The notes below the pieces were generated by a model, which searched no databases, was not told where the DNA came from, and worked only from the letters and a program-made list of their open reading frames with translations. The position numbers and the translations under genes are program-made. 64,000 nt of DNA from JBFAPK01 sp040676675 (lineage in GTDB: Bacteria > Actinomycetota > Actinomycetes > Mycobacteriales > Micromonosporaceae). Location: assembly GCF_040676675.1 (NCBI RefSeq), contig NZ_JBFAPK010000002.1:62001-126000 (forward strand), written 5' to 3'. Below are positions 27,351 through 35,845 of this stretch, piece after piece. Within the stretch, counting starts at the first letter, position 1. Each line of letters begins with the position of its first letter.

Positions 27351-27415
27351 GGCTCAGCAACCTTTCTGGGCAGCGGTACGGCGGCGGCGCCGCGGCGATC
27401 CGGCGGCGGATGCGG

Positions 27416-27871
27416 TCAGGGACGGTCGTCGCGGGTGACCCGCCGCTCCTGGACGAGCAGTTGGCCGTCCTGCCAGACCAGTACGTCGTGGCAGGCGCAC
27501 ATGAGCAGGAGCCGCGAACCCTCGGCCGGCGTCGTCGCGACGACCTGCGTGTAGCTCCGCACCCGCAGGGACCCGTCCGACTGCGGCCGGACATCGATCA
27601 TCATCACGCAGTGCCGGCGGACCTCGCCGGTACGGGCCAGCCGCGCGGCGCTCTCGCGCAGACCGGCGGCGAGGGCGGCCCGGCCACGGACCGGCTCCGG
27701 CAGCGACGGCGGGGCGAACATCCCGTCCTCGGTGAACGTCCGGGCCCACTCGTCCGCGGCGCCCGCGTCGAGCAGGTGCATGTGCCGGGCGTAGAACTGC
27801 TGCACCTGCGCGTAGGTCTCCGCGCCGGCCAACGGCTCGGCTTCCCCGGTCACCGGAACTGGCATCGACAT
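27416..27871 (-). CDS. SnoaL-like NTF2-fold protein
   Basis: A 151-residue NTF2-fold protein (SnoaL_4-like): VQQFYARHMHLLDAGAADEW, FTEDGMFAPP, then the beta-rich half with SYTQVVAT and VQERRVTRDD. ATG at 27871 (or 27865) is preceded by GGAGGAG. This family includes polyketide cyclases, hydroxylases and dehydratases of aromatic clusters. It is clearly distinct from the ester cyclase at 17398. It shares an operon with the probable aklaviketone reductase and has a SARP-type promoter. Its reaction is unknown. Confidence 0.8.
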   Translation of the reverse strand: MSMPVPVTGEAEPLAGAETYAQVQQFYARHMHLLDAGAADEWARTFTEDGMFAPPSLPEPVRGRAALAAGLRESAARLARTGEVRRHCVMMIDVRPQSDGSLRVRSYTQVVATTPAEGSRLLLMCACHDVLVWQDGQLLVQERRVTRDDRP

Positions 27872-27919
27872 CACTCCTCCTGGTCGGTCCGGCCGTACGG
27901 CCTCCGGCGGTTGATCCCG

Positions 27920-27952
27920 ACGGTGGCACGCCGCCTTAGAAGCCGGCTCGAA
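27920..27952 (-). promoter_or_regulatory. SARP-type promoter of the SnoaL-like/SDR operon
   Basis: On the minus strand TTCGAGC (27946-27952) and TTCTAAG (27935-27941) are 11 bp apart, and CACCGT (27920-27925) follows after 9 bases. Confidence 0.55.
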
Positions 27953-27970
27953 GGCGGTTACGGCGTGCGG

Positions 27971-28014
27971 TTCAAGGTGACCTCTACGGCTTCTCAAGCT
28001 GGTAGGCGCACGAT
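27971..28014 (+). promoter_or_regulatory. SARP-type promoter of the second N-methyltransferase gene
   Basis: TTCAAGG (27971-27977), CTCTACG (27982-27988) and CTCAAGC (27993-27999) repeat every 11 bp, and CACGAT (28009-28014) follows after 9 bases. It starts 18 bases beyond the divergent SARP-type site. Confidence 0.6.
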
Positions 28015-28073
28015 GGGAGGCACGCGCGCCGGCATCGCCCGCGTCGCTTCCGCACCGATTTCGAGGAGGCCAG

Positions 28074-28808
28074 ATGTTCGGGCGGGAACTCGCCGACGTC
28101 TACGAGGTCATCTACCGCAGCCGCGGCAAGGACTGGGCGGCGGAGGCGGAGCACGTGGCGCGGATGGTCCGCACGCGATTCGGCGAGGCCGACTCGCTGC
28201 TCGACGTCGGCTGCGGCACCGGCCTGCATCTGGCGCGGCTCAGTCGGCTGTTCGCCCGCGCCGAGGGGCTGGAACTCTCCGCCGCCATGCGGGACCGGGC
28301 GGTACAGCGGCTCCCGGGGGTGCCCGTCCACGCCGGCGACATGCGCGATTTCCAGCTCGACCGGACGTTCGACGCGGTCTGCTGCATGTTCACCGCCATC
28401 GCCTACGTGGGGGGCCTGGCCGACATGCGCAACGCCGTAGGTGCCATGGCCCGGCACCTGGTCCCGGGGGGCGTCATCGTGATCGACCCGTGGTGGTTCC
28501 CGGACCGGTTCATCGAGGGTTACGTCGCCGGCGACCTGGTTCGCGACAACGGCCGGACCATCGCCCGGATCTCCCACTCGACCTGTCAGAACGGCGTCAC
28601 CCGCCTGGAGGCCCGGTTCACCGTCGCGGACAGGACCGGGATCCGGGAGTTCACCGAGGTCGACCTGCTGACGCTCTTCACGCTCGAGGAGTACCTGGGC
28701 GCGCTCGACGACGCCGGCTGCACCGCGCGGTACCTGCCGGACGGCTCGCCGGAGCTGGGACCGTTCGCCACCACCGGCCGCGGGCTCTTCGTCGGGCAGC
28801 GCCGCTGA
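28074..28808 (+). CDS. TDP-aminosugar N-methyltransferase, TylM1/DesVI type, copy 2
   Basis: A 244-residue SAM methyltransferase with DVGCGTGLH near residue 44, AGDMRDF, VIDPWWFPD and ATTGRGLFVG, as in TylM1 and DesVI. It resembles the enzyme at 3671-4426 throughout but has diverged clearly. ATG at 28074 is preceded by GAGGAGG. It is transcribed alone from a SARP-type promoter. The two copies may act on different amino sugars or share mono- and dimethylation. No aminotransferase that would supply the amino sugar lies in the window. Confidence 0.9.
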   Translation: MFGRELADVYEVIYRSRGKDWAAEAEHVARMVRTRFGEADSLLDVGCGTGLHLARLSRLFARAEGLELSAAMRDRAVQRLPGVPVHAGDMRDFQLDRTFDAVCCMFTAIAYVGGLADMRNAVGAMARHLVPGGVIVIDPWWFPDRFIEGYVAGDLVRDNGRTIARISHSTCQNGVTRLEARFTVADRTGIREFTEVDLLTLFTLEEYLGALDDAGCTARYLPDGSPELGPFATTGRGLFVGQRR

Positions 28809-28883
28809 CCTCGGCCCGGACCTCCCGGCGGCCCGGCGACGGGCTCCACCGCCCGGGTGGCCCCCCGCCGTGCCGCGCCGGCC

Positions 28884-29909
28884 TCACCCCTGGTCCGTCG
28901 CCTCGGACCCGCCGGATCCGTACCTCGTCCGCGCCACCTTGCGTACCTCCTCGACGAGCCGGGCCTGGGCCAGCGACTCCTCGTCGGCGGTCCGCCGGTC
29001 CGCGCCGCTGAGCACGGCGTCGGCGAAGGCGCCCACGGCGTTGCCCACCTGGTCGTCCGCGGGCAACGTGATCTCGGTCAGCCGGTCCTGCTGCTCCAGC
29101 CGGACGACCGGCCGGTACTGGGCCGGCGGGGTGAACGCCCGGGCAAGACTGATTCGGCCCCGGGTGCCCCAGATCGCGTAGCTGGACCGGTACGAGTGCT
29201 GGAATCCGAAGGCCAGCTGTACCGCGACGCCGTCCGGCCGGCAGAGCAGCGCGCTGCCGGCGACGTCGACGCCGCGCATCGGGTCGACCCGCAGGGTCGC
29301 GCCCAGCACCTCCAGATGCGGCGAGAGGTAGAGCTGCGCGGCCCGCACCGGGTAGACGCCGAGGTCCAGCAGGGCACCGCCGCCCAGTTCCGGCCGGTAC
29401 CGGTACGAGCCCGGGTCCAGCGGTGGAACGCCGAACGAGCTGGCGAAGACCTGCACCTCCCCGATCGCGCCGTCCTCGATCAGCGAGCGAACCGCGAGGT
29501 GCTGGGAATGGTGCAGGAACATGAAGTTCTCGGCGAGCACCAGCTTCCGCCGGCGGGCCAGCCGGGTGAGTTCCCGCGTCTCGTCGTAGCTGGTGCAGAG
29601 CGGCTTCTCGGCGAGCACGTGCTTGCCGGCGTTGAGGGCCTCGGTCGCCCAGTGATAGCGCAGACCGGGCGGCAGCGGGAGGTACACCGCGTCGATGTCG
29701 GTACGCTCCAGCAGTTCCCGATAGCCCACCACGGCGGCGCAGCCGAACCGGGCCGCGAACCGCTCGGCCTTCTCGGCGCTGCGGCTCGCCACCGCCACCA
29801 GTCGCAGCGAGTCGTGTTGGACAACCGCCGGCAGGATGCGCCGAACCGCGATGTCGGCGCATCCCACGACACCTAGTCTGACCACGCGTTTGGTGCCGGG
29901 TTCGGGCAT
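28884..29909 (-). CDS. NDP-hexose 3-ketoreductase (Gfo/Idh/MocA family; KijD10/OleW type)
   Basis: A 341-residue oxidoreductase with an N-terminal Rossmann site (LGVVGCADIA) and the Gfo/Idh EKP motif in HVLAEKPLCTS. ENFMFLHHSQH matches TDP-4-keto-6-deoxyhexose 3-ketoreductases such as KijD10. These enzymes reduce the C-3 ketone formed by 2,3-dehydratase during 2,6-dideoxysugar formation, for example 2-deoxyfucose or rhodinose. It is the rightmost gene with a SARP-type promoter and probably marks the right edge of the anthracycline cluster. Confidence 0.87.
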   Translation of the reverse strand: MPEPGTKRVVRLGVVGCADIAVRRILPAVVQHDSLRLVAVASRSAEKAERFAARFGCAAVVGYRELLERTDIDAVYLPLPPGLRYHWATEALNAGKHVLAEKPLCTSYDETRELTRLARRRKLVLAENFMFLHHSQHLAVRSLIEDGAIGEVQVFASSFGVPPLDPGSYRYRPELGGGALLDLGVYPVRAAQLYLSPHLEVLGATLRVDPMRGVDVAGSALLCRPDGVAVQLAFGFQHSYRSSYAIWGTRGRISLARAFTPPAQYRPVVRLEQQDRLTEITLPADDQVGNAVGAFADAVLSGADRRTADEESLAQARLVEEVRKVARTRYGSGGSEATDQG

Positions 29910-29956
29910 CGATCACCTCACAGTGGCCGCACACGGGTTCGATCTACATCGTCCCC

Positions 29957-30000
29957 ACCCTATGCAGCGGCCTTGGGACGCTACTTGAAGGATGCTCGAA
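29957..30000 (-). promoter_or_regulatory. SARP-type promoter of the 3-ketoreductase gene
   Basis: On the minus strand TTCGAGC (29994-30000), TTCAAGT (29983-29989) and TCCCAAG (29972-29978) repeat every 11 bp, and TAGGGT (29957-29962) follows after 9 bases. It is one of the clearest sites in the window. Confidence 0.65.
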
Positions 30001-30021
30001 CGGAAATCGGGCCGCCGGCGG

Positions 30022-31140
30022 TCACTCGCGACGCCAGGTCGGTTCGGCCGAGTCCTCGGCGACCCGGCAGGTGGCGCCGATCGCGGGCGACGGGCGCTTC
30101 GCCCGACCCAACGCCTCCAGCAGCGAGTTCTCCACGTGGTATCCGAGCACCCAGAGCCGGTAGCGGGGCAGCTCGGCCTCGCTGGGGCAGAGCACGTGCG
30201 CGCGGACCCGGCCGGTCGGGACGTACCGCACCCCGCCGCGCTCCTGGAGGATCGCCGCGTGCAGGTCGTTGACGCTGATCAGCCGACCCCGGATCTCCTC
30301 GGTGGTGGCCGGGGTGTCCCGCGCCGGGTCGTCCGTGGCACCGACGGTGGTGACGGTCAGCGGCAACACCGGCGTGGTGAGCACCGAGGCGCCGGCCCAG
30401 AGCATCGCCGCCACCAGCACCAGCGGTCCCAGCGCCTTGACCGGCCCACGGATCACGGCCGGATGGAGCGGCCCGGTGATCACCACCGCCAGCAGCGGCG
30501 GAATCACCAGCAAGGCGATCACCAGCCACTCCCCCTGCCGGCCCGCGTCCCACAGGGTCGGGCCGACGAGGGCGCCGTAGACCGCGAGCAGCGCGGTGAC
30601 GACCCCGTAGGCGACCCGCCGGTCGGGGTGCAGGCGGGACGGGGAGATCTGGTACATCGCGGCGAGCGCCGGTAGCAGCCACGGCAGGTAGAGGATCTCC
30701 CAGGTGAGGGCCGCGACCGCGATCACCACCCAGACGAACCAGGTCGGCGCCGCGCTCTTCCACCGTACGATCAACGTCCGCCGCAGCCGCGCGCCCCGCT
30801 CCGGCGTCAGCGCCGGCACGCTGGCGTCGAGGATCGCGCTGATGGTGAAGATGAAGACGAGCAGCGCCGAGACCATCCGGGTACCGGTGGTGATGAACGC
30901 GGCCACGAGGTTGACCGGATTGACGTTGGCCACGAGCAGCAGCGTCGTCTGCAGTTCGCCGCCGGCCTCGACGACCAGACGCATCACGGAGAGCACCGCC
31001 GGCACGCTGACCGCCACGGTCCAGAAGGACTGGCTCGCGTTGGCCCGCTGCTCCGACTCCTCGATCGCGCGCCGCGTCTGCTCGTCCGTCGCGGCGCGCG
31101 ATCCCTGGAGCCGGAAGTCGGAATCCAGCTCGGTGGTCAC
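30022..31140 (-). CDS. Polytopic membrane protein of unknown function
   Basis: A 372-residue protein with a hydrophilic N-terminus (LQGSRAATDEQTRRAIEESEQRA split by helix-prone charge) followed by about seven to eight hydrophobic segments. A final soluble domain of about 90 residues contains two cysteines. I recognise no family motif. GTG at 31140 overlaps the stop of the solute-binding lipoprotein gene by 4 bases. That coupling suggests a sensing or transport pair rather than a classical ABC system, because no ATPase is nearby. Confidence 0.7.
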   Translation of the reverse strand: MTTELDSDFRLQGSRAATDEQTRRAIEESEQRANASQSFWTVAVSVPAVLSVMRLVVEAGGELQTTLLLVANVNPVNLVAAFITTGTRMVSALLVFIFTISAILDASVPALTPERGARLRRTLIVRWKSAAPTWFVWVVIAVAALTWEILYLPWLLPALAAMYQISPSRLHPDRRVAYGVVTALLAVYGALVGPTLWDAGRQGEWLVIALLVIPPLLAVVITGPLHPAVIRGPVKALGPLVLVAAMLWAGASVLTTPVLPLTVTTVGATDDPARDTPATTEEIRGRLISVNDLHAAILQERGGVRYVPTGRVRAHVLCPSEAELPRYRLWVLGYHVENSLLEALGRAKRPSPAIGATCRVAEDSAEPTWRRE

Positions 31141-32117
31141 CGGCGGTTCCTCACATCCTGGTCGAAGAGCTCGATCGGCCTGCCGTCCGGCGGTGGCTGC
31201 TGGATCGCGCCCAGGTACGGCCAGAGGTTCTCGCGGTACGCGATCTGCCAGTCGGTGGCCTCGCCCGCCTGCTCGGCCCGGTAGCTCTTGTGCAGGTAGT
31301 AGGTGACCAACTGCTCCAGCGCCTCGTCGTTCTTCGGGATACCGATGCCGAGCCGCTCGTTGCCGCCGAACGGCATCGGTACGATCGCCAACTCGCGGGG
31401 ATGCTGGTGGACGAAGCCGGCGAGGATCGTCCGGTCCGAACTCATTGCCTGGTACCGGCCGTCGAGAATGCCCTGGACGCAGTCCTGGCGGTTGGTCAGC
31501 GTCTCCACCTCGACCTTCTCGCGCTCCAGCTGTTCCTTGGAGGTGGAGGCGCCGGTGACGCAGACCCGGTGGCCCCGCAGGTGCGGGATCTCCCTGATCT
31601 GCCCCTCCAGGCGTTTGTGGATCAGTACGGCCTGCGTGGTGACCAGGTACGGCCCGGCGAAGCGGACCTTCGTCAACCGGTCCGCGGTCATGGAGTAGCT
31701 GGCGATCACCAGGTCCACCTGCCCGGCCTGCAGGAAGGTGTCGCGTTCGGCGGTGGTCAGCTCCACCCACTTGATCTGGCTGGGCTCGAACCCGAGGAAC
31801 TTGGCCACGCTCCGGGCGAGGTCGATGTCGAACCCGCTGCGCACGCCGTTCTCGACGTACCCCATCAACGGCGCGTCCTTGTAGACACCGATCCTTATCT
31901 CGTCCTTCGTGGCGAGCGAGGTTTCCTTTATCTTCTCTGCCACCGTCGGCTTGGGCTTCTCGGTGGCGCCGGTACAGCCGGCGACGACCAGCAGGACGAG
32001 CGCGACCAGGAGCGCCCCGGTGGTGAGCAGGAAGTCCGAGTCGCGCCGGGCGACGGGTCCGCCGGGGCGGGTTTTCGGGCCGGGCGGTGCGGCTGACTTG
32101 CGGTCCAGACGTGTCAT
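31137..32117 (-). CDS. Glutamate-type solute-binding lipoprotein (SBP family 3)
   Basis: A 326-residue periplasmic-binding-protein-like lipoprotein. A basic N-terminus and hydrophobic stretch lead to the lipobox VVAGC near residue 48. The family-3 pattern follows: EIRIGVYKDAPLMGYVENG, GFDIDLARSVAKFLG, TAERDTFLQAGQVDLVIASYS and RFAGPYL. ATG at 32117 has GGAGG upstream. Family-3 proteins bind polar amino acids. Here the partner gene encodes a membrane protein with no ABC permease features, so ligand sensing is as likely as uptake. Confidence 0.85.
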   Translation of the reverse strand: MTRLDRKSAAPPGPKTRPGGPVARRDSDFLLTTGALLVALVLLVVAGCTGATEKPKPTVAEKIKETSLATKDEIRIGVYKDAPLMGYVENGVRSGFDIDLARSVAKFLGFEPSQIKWVELTTAERDTFLQAGQVDLVIASYSMTADRLTKVRFAGPYLVTTQAVLIHKRLEGQIREIPHLRGHRVCVTGASTSKEQLEREKVEVETLTNRQDCVQGILDGRYQAMSSDRTILAGFVHQHPRELAIVPMPFGGNERLGIGIPKNDEALEQLVTYYLHKSYRAEQAGEATDWQIAYRENLWPYLGAIQQPPPDGRPIELFDQDVRNRR

Positions 32118-32337
32118 CGTGATCCTCCGGCCGGAGGCTGCGGGGCGAGGGAGGCGGTGGCCGCCGAGCAGGCGGCACCAATACCGAATGTAGTTCGGCA
32201 AATACACAGCGGATAGCCGGCCGTTCAGGGGACGCTTCCGCCGGAACGTGCCGCGAGCGCCTCCCCGGGCCGGTCGATCCGGTCTCCCTCTCAATGGGGG
32301 CGCGCCGCCGCCGGGGAGCGAGGTCCAGCCGGGCGGG

Positions 32338-33237
32338 TCAACCCGCGTTGTTCGCGAAGTGCTCCGTGAGCAGTTCCAGGGCTCGGTCACCGGCCGGCGT
32401 CCGGTGTGGATCGGACCACGCGGCCACCAGGTCGACCGCCGGGGCGCTACGGAGCGGCCGGAAGACCAGGCCCGCGCGGGGGACCGCCCGCTGCGACGAC
32501 GGGACCAGCGCCACGCCGGTACCGGCCGCGACCAGCGCCGTGATGGTCTGCATCTGCACCGCTTCCTGCACCACGGTCGGCGTCACGCCGCTGCGCTGGC
32601 AGTAGTCGATGATCATGTCGTACAGGCCGGGGCCCTTGTGCCGGGGAAAGAGGACGAACGGCTCCCCGCGCAGCTCGGCGCCGTCCAGCTCGTCGGCGCC
32701 CGGCCCGTCGGCGCCCGCGAGGCGGTGCCCGGCGGGAAGCGCCACCACCAGCGGCTCGCGGTGGACCAACCGGGTACGGAGCCCTCGGGCGGGTGGCCGG
32801 AGCAGACCCAGGTCCAGCTCGCCCCGCTCCAGCGCGGCGACCTGCTCGGCGCTGGTCATCTCGCGCAGCTCCAGGCGTAGTTCCGGGTACCGGATCCGGA
32901 ATTCGGGCAGCAGCCGGGGCAGCAGTTCGTCGGTGACCGACCCGACGAAGCCGAGCGCGAGCCGGCCCAGCTCGCCGGCGGCGGTCCGGCGGGCCACGCT
33001 GGCCGCCCGGTCGGCCTGGGCGAGCGCGGCCCGCGCCTCGGGCAGGAACGCGGCCCCGGCGGGGCTCAGCTGCACCTGGCGCCGGTTACGGACCAGCAGG
33101 CGTGCGCCGAGTTCGCGCTCCAGCCGCTGGATCTGCTGGGAGAGCGCCGGCTGCGCGATGTGCAGTCGCCGCGCGGCCCGGCCGAAGTGCAGCTCCTCGG
33201 CCACGGCCACGAAGTACCGGAGATGGCGCAACTCCAC
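32338..33237 (-). CDS. LysR-family transcriptional regulator
   Basis: A 299-residue LysR regulator. The N-terminal winged helix reads MELRHLRYFVAVAEELHFGR and QPALSQQIQRLERELG, followed by the two-lobed effector domain (LALGFVGSV, LDLGLLRPP, GTGVALVPSS). It is divergent from the DUF6152-like gene, 84 bases away, and is the natural regulator of the + strand pair 33322-34493, as is usual for LysR genes. The effector is unknown. Confidence 0.92.
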   Translation of the reverse strand: MELRHLRYFVAVAEELHFGRAARRLHIAQPALSQQIQRLERELGARLLVRNRRQVQLSPAGAAFLPEARAALAQADRAASVARRTAAGELGRLALGFVGSVTDELLPRLLPEFRIRYPELRLELREMTSAEQVAALERGELDLGLLRPPARGLRTRLVHREPLVVALPAGHRLAGADGPGADELDGAELRGEPFVLFPRHKGPGLYDMIIDYCQRSGVTPTVVQEAVQMQTITALVAAGTGVALVPSSQRAVPRAGLVFRPLRSAPAVDLVAAWSDPHRTPAGDRALELLTEHFANNAG

Positions 33238-33321
33238 GAACGCATCTTATAAGCGCCACCTATCAGTCGGCATTGAAATCTGTCTTAGCCTTATCAGAGC
33301 GGGCTCCCTAGCCTCGATGCC

Positions 33322-33987
33322 ATGGGAGTCGTCAACGTCGGCGTCGTCGCCGCGACGGTGCTCGCGGTCATCGCGGGTGCGGCCAGTCCGGTACGCGCCC
33401 ACCACGGCTGGGGCGCCTACCGGACGGAACAGCCGCTGTATCTCGCCGGCCGGGTCACTGACGTGACATGGCGGGATCCGCACCTGGAGGTCGAGGTCGA
33501 CGTACCGGCCGGCGCCACCCGCCCGGCCGACCTGGCCCAGCGCCGGCTGCCCGAGCTGCTCGCCGGCGTCGGCGGCGCGGAGACGGTACCCAGGGCCACC
33601 GTGCCCGACGACCATGCCGGCCGGTGGCGGCTGGAGCTGGCGCCGGCGGGCACGCAGGAGAGCCGGTTCGGCCTGCGGCGCGAGTCGGTCCGGGCGGGTG
33701 ACGACTGGGGTGTCGTCGGGTACCGCAGCCGGACGGGCGACCGGGAACTCCGACCGGAGCTGATCATCTTGCCCGGCGGCGAATCGGTGTCCCAACGTTC
33801 GGTACGGCTACCCGGTGGCGACGGGCGCGCCGAGCCGGCCCGTACCGAGCCGGGCGAGTCCGTGGCCGAGCCGGACACGCCCTCGGGAACCGGCCTGGCG
33901 AGGGTCACGCTCGTCGGCGCGGGTGTGCTCGCGGCCATCGCGGTGCTCGTCGTCCTGGTACGTCGCCGTGCCGGACGCTCCGACTGA
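33322..33987 (+). CDS. DUF6152-like secreted, C-terminally anchored protein
   Basis: A 221-residue protein with a cleavable signal (VVAATVLAVIAGAASPVRA) directly followed by HHGWGAY, the start typical of DUF6152 proteins. A small beta domain follows (YLAGRVTDVTWRDPHLEVEV), then a Pro/Glu-rich linker and a C-terminal helix with an Arg-rich end. The exported His-His-Gly start could bind metal, which is inference. Its stop overlaps the next ATG by one base. Confidence 0.7.
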   Translation: MGVVNVGVVAATVLAVIAGAASPVRAHHGWGAYRTEQPLYLAGRVTDVTWRDPHLEVEVDVPAGATRPADLAQRRLPELLAGVGGAETVPRATVPDDHAGRWRLELAPAGTQESRFGLRRESVRAGDDWGVVGYRSRTGDRELRPELIILPGGESVSQRSVRLPGGDGRAEPARTEPGESVAEPDTPSGTGLARVTLVGAGVLAAIAVLVVLVRRRAGRSD

Positions 33988-34493
33988 TGCACGACCTCGC
34001 CCGCTGGTTGGAGGAGAGCGCGCCCGTGGCCGCGCTGCGCGACCTGCCCTGGAGCTATCCGGCACTGGAGTGCGCCCACCTGCTCGGGATCTCGCTGCTG
34101 CTCGGCGGGGCCGCCCTGTTCGACCTGCGGCTGCTCGGGGCCTTCCCGGGCCTGCCGCTGCCGGTGGCGCGACAGACCCTGCTGCCGGCGGCGCGGGCCG
34201 GCTTCGGGCTGGCCGCCGTGACCGGGCTCGCGCTCTTCGCCCTGTCCGCGCGCGACTACCTCGACAACCCGGCGGTCACGGTGAAGCTGCTGCTCCTGGC
34301 CGCGGCCGGCCTGAACGTCGCGCTTTTCCACACCGGCGCCGGCCGGGCCGCCGCACGGGCCGCGAGCCGACCGGACCGCGCCGTCGAGCCGTCCACCACC
34401 CGACCGAGCCGGGTCGTCGCGGGGCACGCCGTCGCCTCGCTGCTGCTCTGGACGGCCGTGCTGGTGGCCGGCCGCCTCATCGCGTACCTGTGA
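33987..34493 (+). CDS. Small membrane protein (DUF6644-like)
   Basis: A 168-residue protein with four hydrophobic segments. The first part, YPALECAHLLGISLLLGGAA, and LTGLALFA-like segments resemble DUF6644 membrane proteins that accompany DUF6152 genes. It is coupled to the upstream gene by a TGATG overlap. A role in metal or redox handling at the membrane is possible but not shown. Confidence 0.65.
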   Translation: MHDLARWLEESAPVAALRDLPWSYPALECAHLLGISLLLGGAALFDLRLLGAFPGLPLPVARQTLLPAARAGFGLAAVTGLALFALSARDYLDNPAVTVKLLLLAAAGLNVALFHTGAGRAAARAASRPDRAVEPSTTRPSRVVAGHAVASLLLWTAVLVAGRLIAYL

Positions 34494-34702
34494 GGCTGTC
34501 AGCGGCCCCCCGTATACCCGCCGCCCCGACCCCGGGGCCGCGACCCGGCTCACACCCGCTGACGTGCGGATTCCCCCGGCTGTAGGGTGGTCGCCGGAAC
34601 AACGGCCAGTCCCACGCCGATCCGATCACGGTCCCGGCGTACCTCAGCGGCCGGCGGAAGGCGCGGACGCGTTCGCGCGGAGCGGAGCGGGGGGCCGAGC
34701 CA

Positions 34703-35392
34703 GTGAGTGACCGGCCGTACGTGCTGCTGAGCTGCGCCACGTCGATCGACGGCTACCTCGACGACGCCAGCGACCAGCGGCTGCTGCTCTCCAACGACGA
34801 GGACTTCGACCGGGTCGACGCGCTCCGCGCCGAGTGCGACGCGATCCTGGTCGGGGCCAACACCGTACGGCTGGACAACCCCCGGCTGCTGGTCCGCTCG
34901 GCGGACCGGCGGAAGGAACGGGTGGCGCACGGCCTACCCGACTCCCCGACCAAGGTCACCGTGTTGGGCAGCGGCGACCTCGACCCGGCCGCCCGGTTCT
35001 TCGCGACCGGCACGACCGAAAAGATCGTCTACTGCGCCACGTCCGTGGTGGATAAATCCCGGGACCGCCTCGGCGGCGTGGCCACCGTGGTCGACGGCGG
35101 CGAGCCGGTCTCCCCCACCCGGATGCTCGCCGACCTGGCCGCGCGGGGCGTACGCCGGCTGATGGTCGAGGGCGGCGGGACCATGCACACCCAGTTCCTC
35201 ACCGCCGGGCTCGCCGACGAGCTGCAGCTGGTGATCGCCCCCTTCTTCGTCGGCGACTGCCGCGCACCCCGGTTCGCCCACGACGGCCGGTACCCGTGGC
35301 ACCCGGAACGCCGGGCCCGGGTCGCCGAGGTACGCCAGCTCGGCGACGTGGTGCTGGTGCGGTACGCGCTCTCCGACCGGTGCCCGACATGA
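34703..35392 (+). CDS. RibD C-terminal-type reductase
   Basis: A 229-residue dihydrofolate-reductase-fold enzyme of the RibD_C family: LSCATSIDGYLDD, DAILVGANTVRLDNPRLLVRS and RRLMVEGGGTMHTQFL with the NADPH site. The family reduces the ribose of 2,5-diamino-6-ribosylaminopyrimidinone phosphate in riboflavin synthesis. GTG at 34703 gives the usual start. The ATGA overlap with the deaminase gene means the two halves of a typical RibD are encoded as separate, coupled genes. I see no FMN riboswitch in the 209 bases upstream. Confidence 0.88.
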   Translation: MSDRPYVLLSCATSIDGYLDDASDQRLLLSNDEDFDRVDALRAECDAILVGANTVRLDNPRLLVRSADRRKERVAHGLPDSPTKVTVLGSGDLDPAARFFATGTTEKIVYCATSVVDKSRDRLGGVATVVDGGEPVSPTRMLADLAARGVRRLMVEGGGTMHTQFLTAGLADELQLVIAPFFVGDCRAPRFAHDGRYPWHPERRARVAEVRQLGDVVLVRYALSDRCPT

Positions 35393-35838
35393 TCGAAGTC
35401 GACCGGCACTGGCTACAGACCGCGGTCAAGCTCTCCGAGCAGAGCCCGCCGGTCACCTCCGCGTACGCCGTCGGCGCGATCGTGGTGGACCACGACGGTT
35501 CGCAGCTGGCCACCGGGTACTCCCGGGAGACCGACGGGCGGGTGCACGCCGAGGAGACGGCGCTGGCCAAGCTCGCCGACGTCGACCTCTCCCGGGCCAC
35601 CATCTACACCTCGATGGAGCCGTGCAGCACCCGCCGGTCCCGCCCGCGTACCTGCACCCAGCTGATTCTCGCCGCCGGCATCCGGCGGGTCGTCTTCGCG
35701 CTGCGCGAACCGCCGCTGCTCGCCGACTGCCACGGCGTGGAGCTGCTCCGCGAGGCCGGGGTCGAGGTGGTCGAGCTACCCGAGCTGGCCGACGCGGTCC
35801 GCGAGGTCAACGGGCACCTGCTCCTCCCCCACCGGTGA
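35389..35838 (+). CDS. RibD N-terminal-type pyrimidine deaminase
   Basis: A 149-residue zinc-dependent cytidine-deaminase-fold protein with HAEETAL and MEPCSTRRSRPRTC, supplying the His, catalytic Glu and two Cys ligands of riboflavin-type deaminases. It would deaminate the pyrimidine product of GTP cyclohydrolase II. It is coupled to the reductase gene and converges on the ribA-like gene. Together the three give the first three chemical steps of riboflavin or toxoflavin-like pathways. Confidence 0.85.
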   Translation: MIEVDRHWLQTAVKLSEQSPPVTSAYAVGAIVVDHDGSQLATGYSRETDGRVHAEETALAKLADVDLSRATIYTSMEPCSTRRSRPRTCTQLILAAGIRRVVFALREPPLLADCHGVELLREAGVEVVELPELADAVREVNGHLLLPHR

Positions 35839-35845
35839 TGCGCCG

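Noticed and set aside
34494..34702. Possible FMN riboswitch before the RibD-type reductase
   Set aside because: The conserved RFN helices and junction motifs are not visible in these 209 bases.
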